From positions 1 through 7,172 of the forward strand of contig CAMLQS010000265.1 of the NCBI GenBank assembly GCA_946482165.1: 7,172 nt of DNA, written 5' to 3'. The position numbers and the translations under genes are program-made. This document shows positions 6,113 to 7,172 of this stretch, piece by piece. The stretch is from an uncultured Verrucomicrobiota bacterium (GTDB lineage: Bacteria > Verrucomicrobiota > Verrucomicrobiae > Opitutales > Opitutaceae). The notes beneath the pieces were generated by a model. The model ran no database searches, was not told the DNA's origin, and worked only from the letters and a program-made list of their open reading frames with translations. Each line of letters starts with the position of its first letter. Position 1 is the stretch's first letter.

Positions 6113-6204
6113 AATCCGCACCTCGCCGCCCCGCCCCTCGTCGGCCAAACCGTCGCCGTATCCTTGTGGACATCCAGCCCCATATAATGCTCTTTTGTCT
6201 TCAT
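6113..6204 (-). pseudogene. IS110-family transposase remnant (N-terminus, frameshifted)
   Basis: On the minus strand from ATG 6204 the translation begins MKTKEHYMGLDVHKDTATV, the start of IS110-family DEDD transposases, including the first catalytic aspartate (residue 11). Around 6148-6150 the reading must shift to the neighbouring frame to continue with LADEGRGGEVRI, the next conserved block of the family, which ends near 6113. This implies loss of one base. Nothing further of the ~300-400-residue protein, including the C-terminal serine domain, can be found before the upstream cassette gene ends at 6020, so most of the gene has been deleted. GGAG lies 9 nt before the ATG as a ribosome binding site. 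The element is inactive by itself. Confidence 0.75.
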
Positions 6205-6389
6205 GCGCTTGTCTCCGTTTCAGATTGCCTGAGTTTACCCCTCCGCCTTGCGGACAGGCAATCTCTCCCGGGCAACCCGCGTGCTCGCCGGGTTCCATGC
6301 GCCTTGTCTCCGCTTCAGGTTGCCCGGAGTTACCTCAGCCTTGCGAACCGGATCCGCCTCCGGGGCAACCCGTGTTATCGGAGACAAGC
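6202..6389 (-). repeat. Tandem duplicated palindromic leader of the IS110 relic (bridge-RNA-like)
   Basis: Two adjacent units of about 94 nt (6202-6295 and 6296-6389) begin alike (CATGCG, CTTGTCTCCG, TTCAG, TTGCC) and are about 80% alike over the first 52 nt by eye. Unit 1 has a perfect 10-bp hairpin, AGATTGCCTG (6222-6231) with CAGGCAATCT (6255-6264). Unit 2 has an outer 10-bp stem, CTTGTCTCCG (6303-6312) with CGGAGACAAG (6379-6388). Its inner 12-bp stem pairs GGTTGCCCGGAG (6318-6329) with 6358-6370, with one extra G. Differences between the inner stems are paired (A-T to G-C, T-A to C-G). In IS110 elements the non-coding segment upstream of the transposase encodes a bridge RNA, and this position fits, but identity is inferred. 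Confidence 0.55.
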
Positions 6390-6391
6390 TG

Positions 6392-6435
6392 CCTCCTTTT
6401 CCGTTTCCGGTCATCCGCAGCTATAGTGCCTAGGT
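6392..6435 (+). repeat. Right half of attC-like junction 6
   Basis: From CCTCCTTTTC (6392) to CTATAGTGCCTAGG (6421-6434) this matches 5334-5380, including an almost unbroken 24-nt core (CATCCGCAG, a 2-nt gap, then CTATAGTGCCTAGG). Its left partner would lie about 360 nt upstream, after the stop at 6020, with the IS110 relic between them. The next gene begins 6 nt after TAGGT. Confidence 0.55.
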
Positions 6436-6441
6436 AAAAAT

Positions 6442-6822
6442 ATGAAATTCAGGGATGCAGCTTGGTTTTGGTTTGGAATGGTCGCAGCACTTTCGGCCAC
6501 CGACAGCATATCATTCCACATCACTCCCCGCACGCGATTCCCTGAGCCGGCTGGAGCAGTCCTATTTTTTATGGTAGGGGCGTTGATCCCGGCGCTCGGA
6601 TTTTACATTTCAGGTCGTATATCAACCGGTCTATTTCCGAAGAGGGAGATGAGAACACATCACGGGCTACTCTTACTTATAGGCGCGGCATACCCGCTCG
6701 CTGTAGGCGGTCTTGGGGCTGCTCCGCAGCCCTACGGGAAAGTCGCGTCGCTAACGGCCACGTTCCTGACTCCGTGCCTAACGTGGATTCTATTGAGCCG
6801 GAAAATTGGAGACTCAAAATGA
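6442..6822 (+). CDS. Small multi-pass membrane protein, unknown function
   Basis: This 126-residue protein has about four hydrophobic segments (6-20, 36-57, 73-92, 100-118) with short loops. A basic stretch, FPKREMRTHH (65-74), between helices two and three suggests that loop faces the cytoplasm. No family or catalytic motif is recognised. The ATG is 6 nt after the junction core, with no Shine-Dalgarno site. The first 12 bases, ATGAAATTCAGG, are identical to the start of the gene at 4296, although the proteins then diverge. A second small gene follows within 25 nt with no junction between them, so the two probably share one cassette. Confidence 0.7.
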   Translation: MKFRDAAWFWFGMVAALSATDSISFHITPRTRFPEPAGAVLFFMVGALIPALGFYISGRISTGLFPKREMRTHHGLLLLIGAAYPLAVGGLGAAPQPYGKVASLTATFLTPCLTWILLSRKIGDSK

Positions 6823-6847
6823 AGCTTCATCAAAACAACCCAAGCCA

Positions 6848-7120
6848 ATGAAATCGGCAATCGGAATATTTTTTGTGCTAGTCGGCGGATTAGGGACAGT
6901 GATCGCCACTGGTTATGCAATCATCGTTGCCATGATGAGCGGCTTTGCCGAGGATCCCGCCGCGCTCCTGCTGTGTTGTGCTGCGGTTCCTGTAATCGGC
7001 GTCTCTATTGTTTGCTTAGGGATTAAGCTGCTTTACCAGGCAGCGAAACCGAAATGCAAAAGCAATAACGAGGGAAGATCAGTTGGCGATTCACGCTCGG
7101 ACCATTCCACTGCGATATAA
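6848..7120 (+). CDS. Small two-helix membrane protein, unknown function
   Basis: This 90-residue protein has two long hydrophobic segments (about 4-29 and 38-60) and a polar C-terminal tail of about 30 residues rich in Lys, Ser, Asn and Asp (KPKCKSNNEGRSVGDSRSDHS). I chose the ATG at 6848 because a lysine followed at once by a membrane helix is a typical start. TTG at 6806 would add 14 polar residues and overlap the previous gene by 17 nt, consistent with translational coupling. Neither start has a clear ribosome binding site. No family is recognised. Confidence 0.6.
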   Translation: MKSAIGIFFVLVGGLGTVIATGYAIIVAMMSGFAEDPAALLLCCAAVPVIGVSIVCLGIKLLYQAAKPKCKSNNEGRSVGDSRSDHSTAI

Positions 7121-7125
7121 GGGAG

Positions 7126-7172
7126 GTCCTAAAATCTCCGGCGGGGTCTGCGTTGAGAGCCAAACGGCAGGC
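7126..7172 (+). repeat. Possible start of a further cassette junction, cut by the window end
   Basis: GTCCTAAA (7126-7133), 6 nt after the last stop, resembles a left attC core, and the window ends with GGCAGGC (7166-7172), which fits GTTRRRY at five of seven positions. The element may be complete or continue outside. The evidence is mainly position and spacing. Confidence 0.25.

Larger units (their letters stand above)
6021..6441. other. Interrupted junction region with IS110 relic
   Basis: No plus-strand gene is seen in these 421 bases. Reading left to right there is a degenerate left junction core (GCCAAAC, about 6023-6029), then decayed DNA, the N-terminal remnant of an IS110-type transposase on the minus strand (start codon 6204), its duplicated palindromic leader (6202-6389), and the right half of a cassette junction (6392-6435). 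Open frames on the plus strand here are leader-repeat artefacts. Confidence 0.6.

Noticed and set aside
5975..6298. A minus-strand gene starting at 6298 through the duplicated leader
   Set aside because: Its first 45 codons are the hairpin repeat and only a short part matches IS110 transposase; it is explained by duplication of the leader and a frameshift.
6303..6388. The large two-step hairpin as an attC site
   Set aside because: It has paired arms, an internal loop and an extra base, but its ends (CTTGTCTCCG/CGGAGACAAG) do not resemble attC cores and are shared with the IS110 leader copy, so a transposon origin fits better.
1..7172. CRISPR array, tRNA or rRNA genes
   Set aside because: No regularly spaced short repeats and no tRNA- or rRNA-like segments were seen on either strand.

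Overview
The left 40% of this bacterial window is GC-rich chromosome carrying a recognisable housekeeping gene. The right 60% looks like accessory DNA: a one-directional series of small, mostly membrane-associated genes of unknown function, each set off by short palindromic or repeated junctions. Taxonomy cannot be fixed from sequence alone. High G+C core genes, weak or absent Shine-Dalgarno sites and an SLBB-type envelope protein would suit Verrucomicrobiota or a similar Gram-negative, but that is a low-confidence guess.

Layout. Positions 1-453 hold no convincing complete gene. They contain one copy of a 50-bp dispersed repeat (9-58), a TTTAGGC junction-like heptamer, and a short open frame ending at 220 that may be a gene remnant. 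Positions 454-1548 encode phosphoserine aminotransferase (serC). Nine bases later, probably co-transcribed, comes a 393-residue protein (1558-2739) whose N-terminal half resembles a GNAT/FeeM-type N-acyltransferase and whose C-terminal half is helical. Positions 2740-3116 are non-coding and carry the second copy of the 50-bp repeat, so the serC unit is bracketed by direct repeats.

From about 3102 to the window end lie seven small plus-strand genes (3117, 3730, 4296, 4809, 5397, 6442 and 6848 starts). Four stop within the palindromic or junction sequence or no more than about 20 nt before it, and five of the seven start 5-15 nt after a TAGGC/TAGGT/CAGGA-type core. Two stop codons lie inside a GCCTAR motif, and one core (4284-4290) matches the integron attC consensus GTTRRRY exactly. 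Three junctions share a 45-bp homologous right half. I read this as a stretch of integron gene cassettes, or a cluster of attC-like sites without an integrase in view. The sites are degenerate, so this is an inference. Several proteins are two- or four-helix membrane proteins, two (3117 and 4296) share one architecture, and one (4809) is an exported SLBB-like protein. No common pathway is evident, which is usual for cassette arrays.

One junction (6021-6441) is interrupted by a decayed IS110-family insertion sequence on the minus strand. Only the N-terminal codons of the transposase remain, with a frameshift. Upstream of its start is a tandemly duplicated ~94-bp leader whose two copies each form a long hairpin, with paired base changes between the copies. 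That is what would be expected of a structured RNA such as the IS110 bridge RNA.
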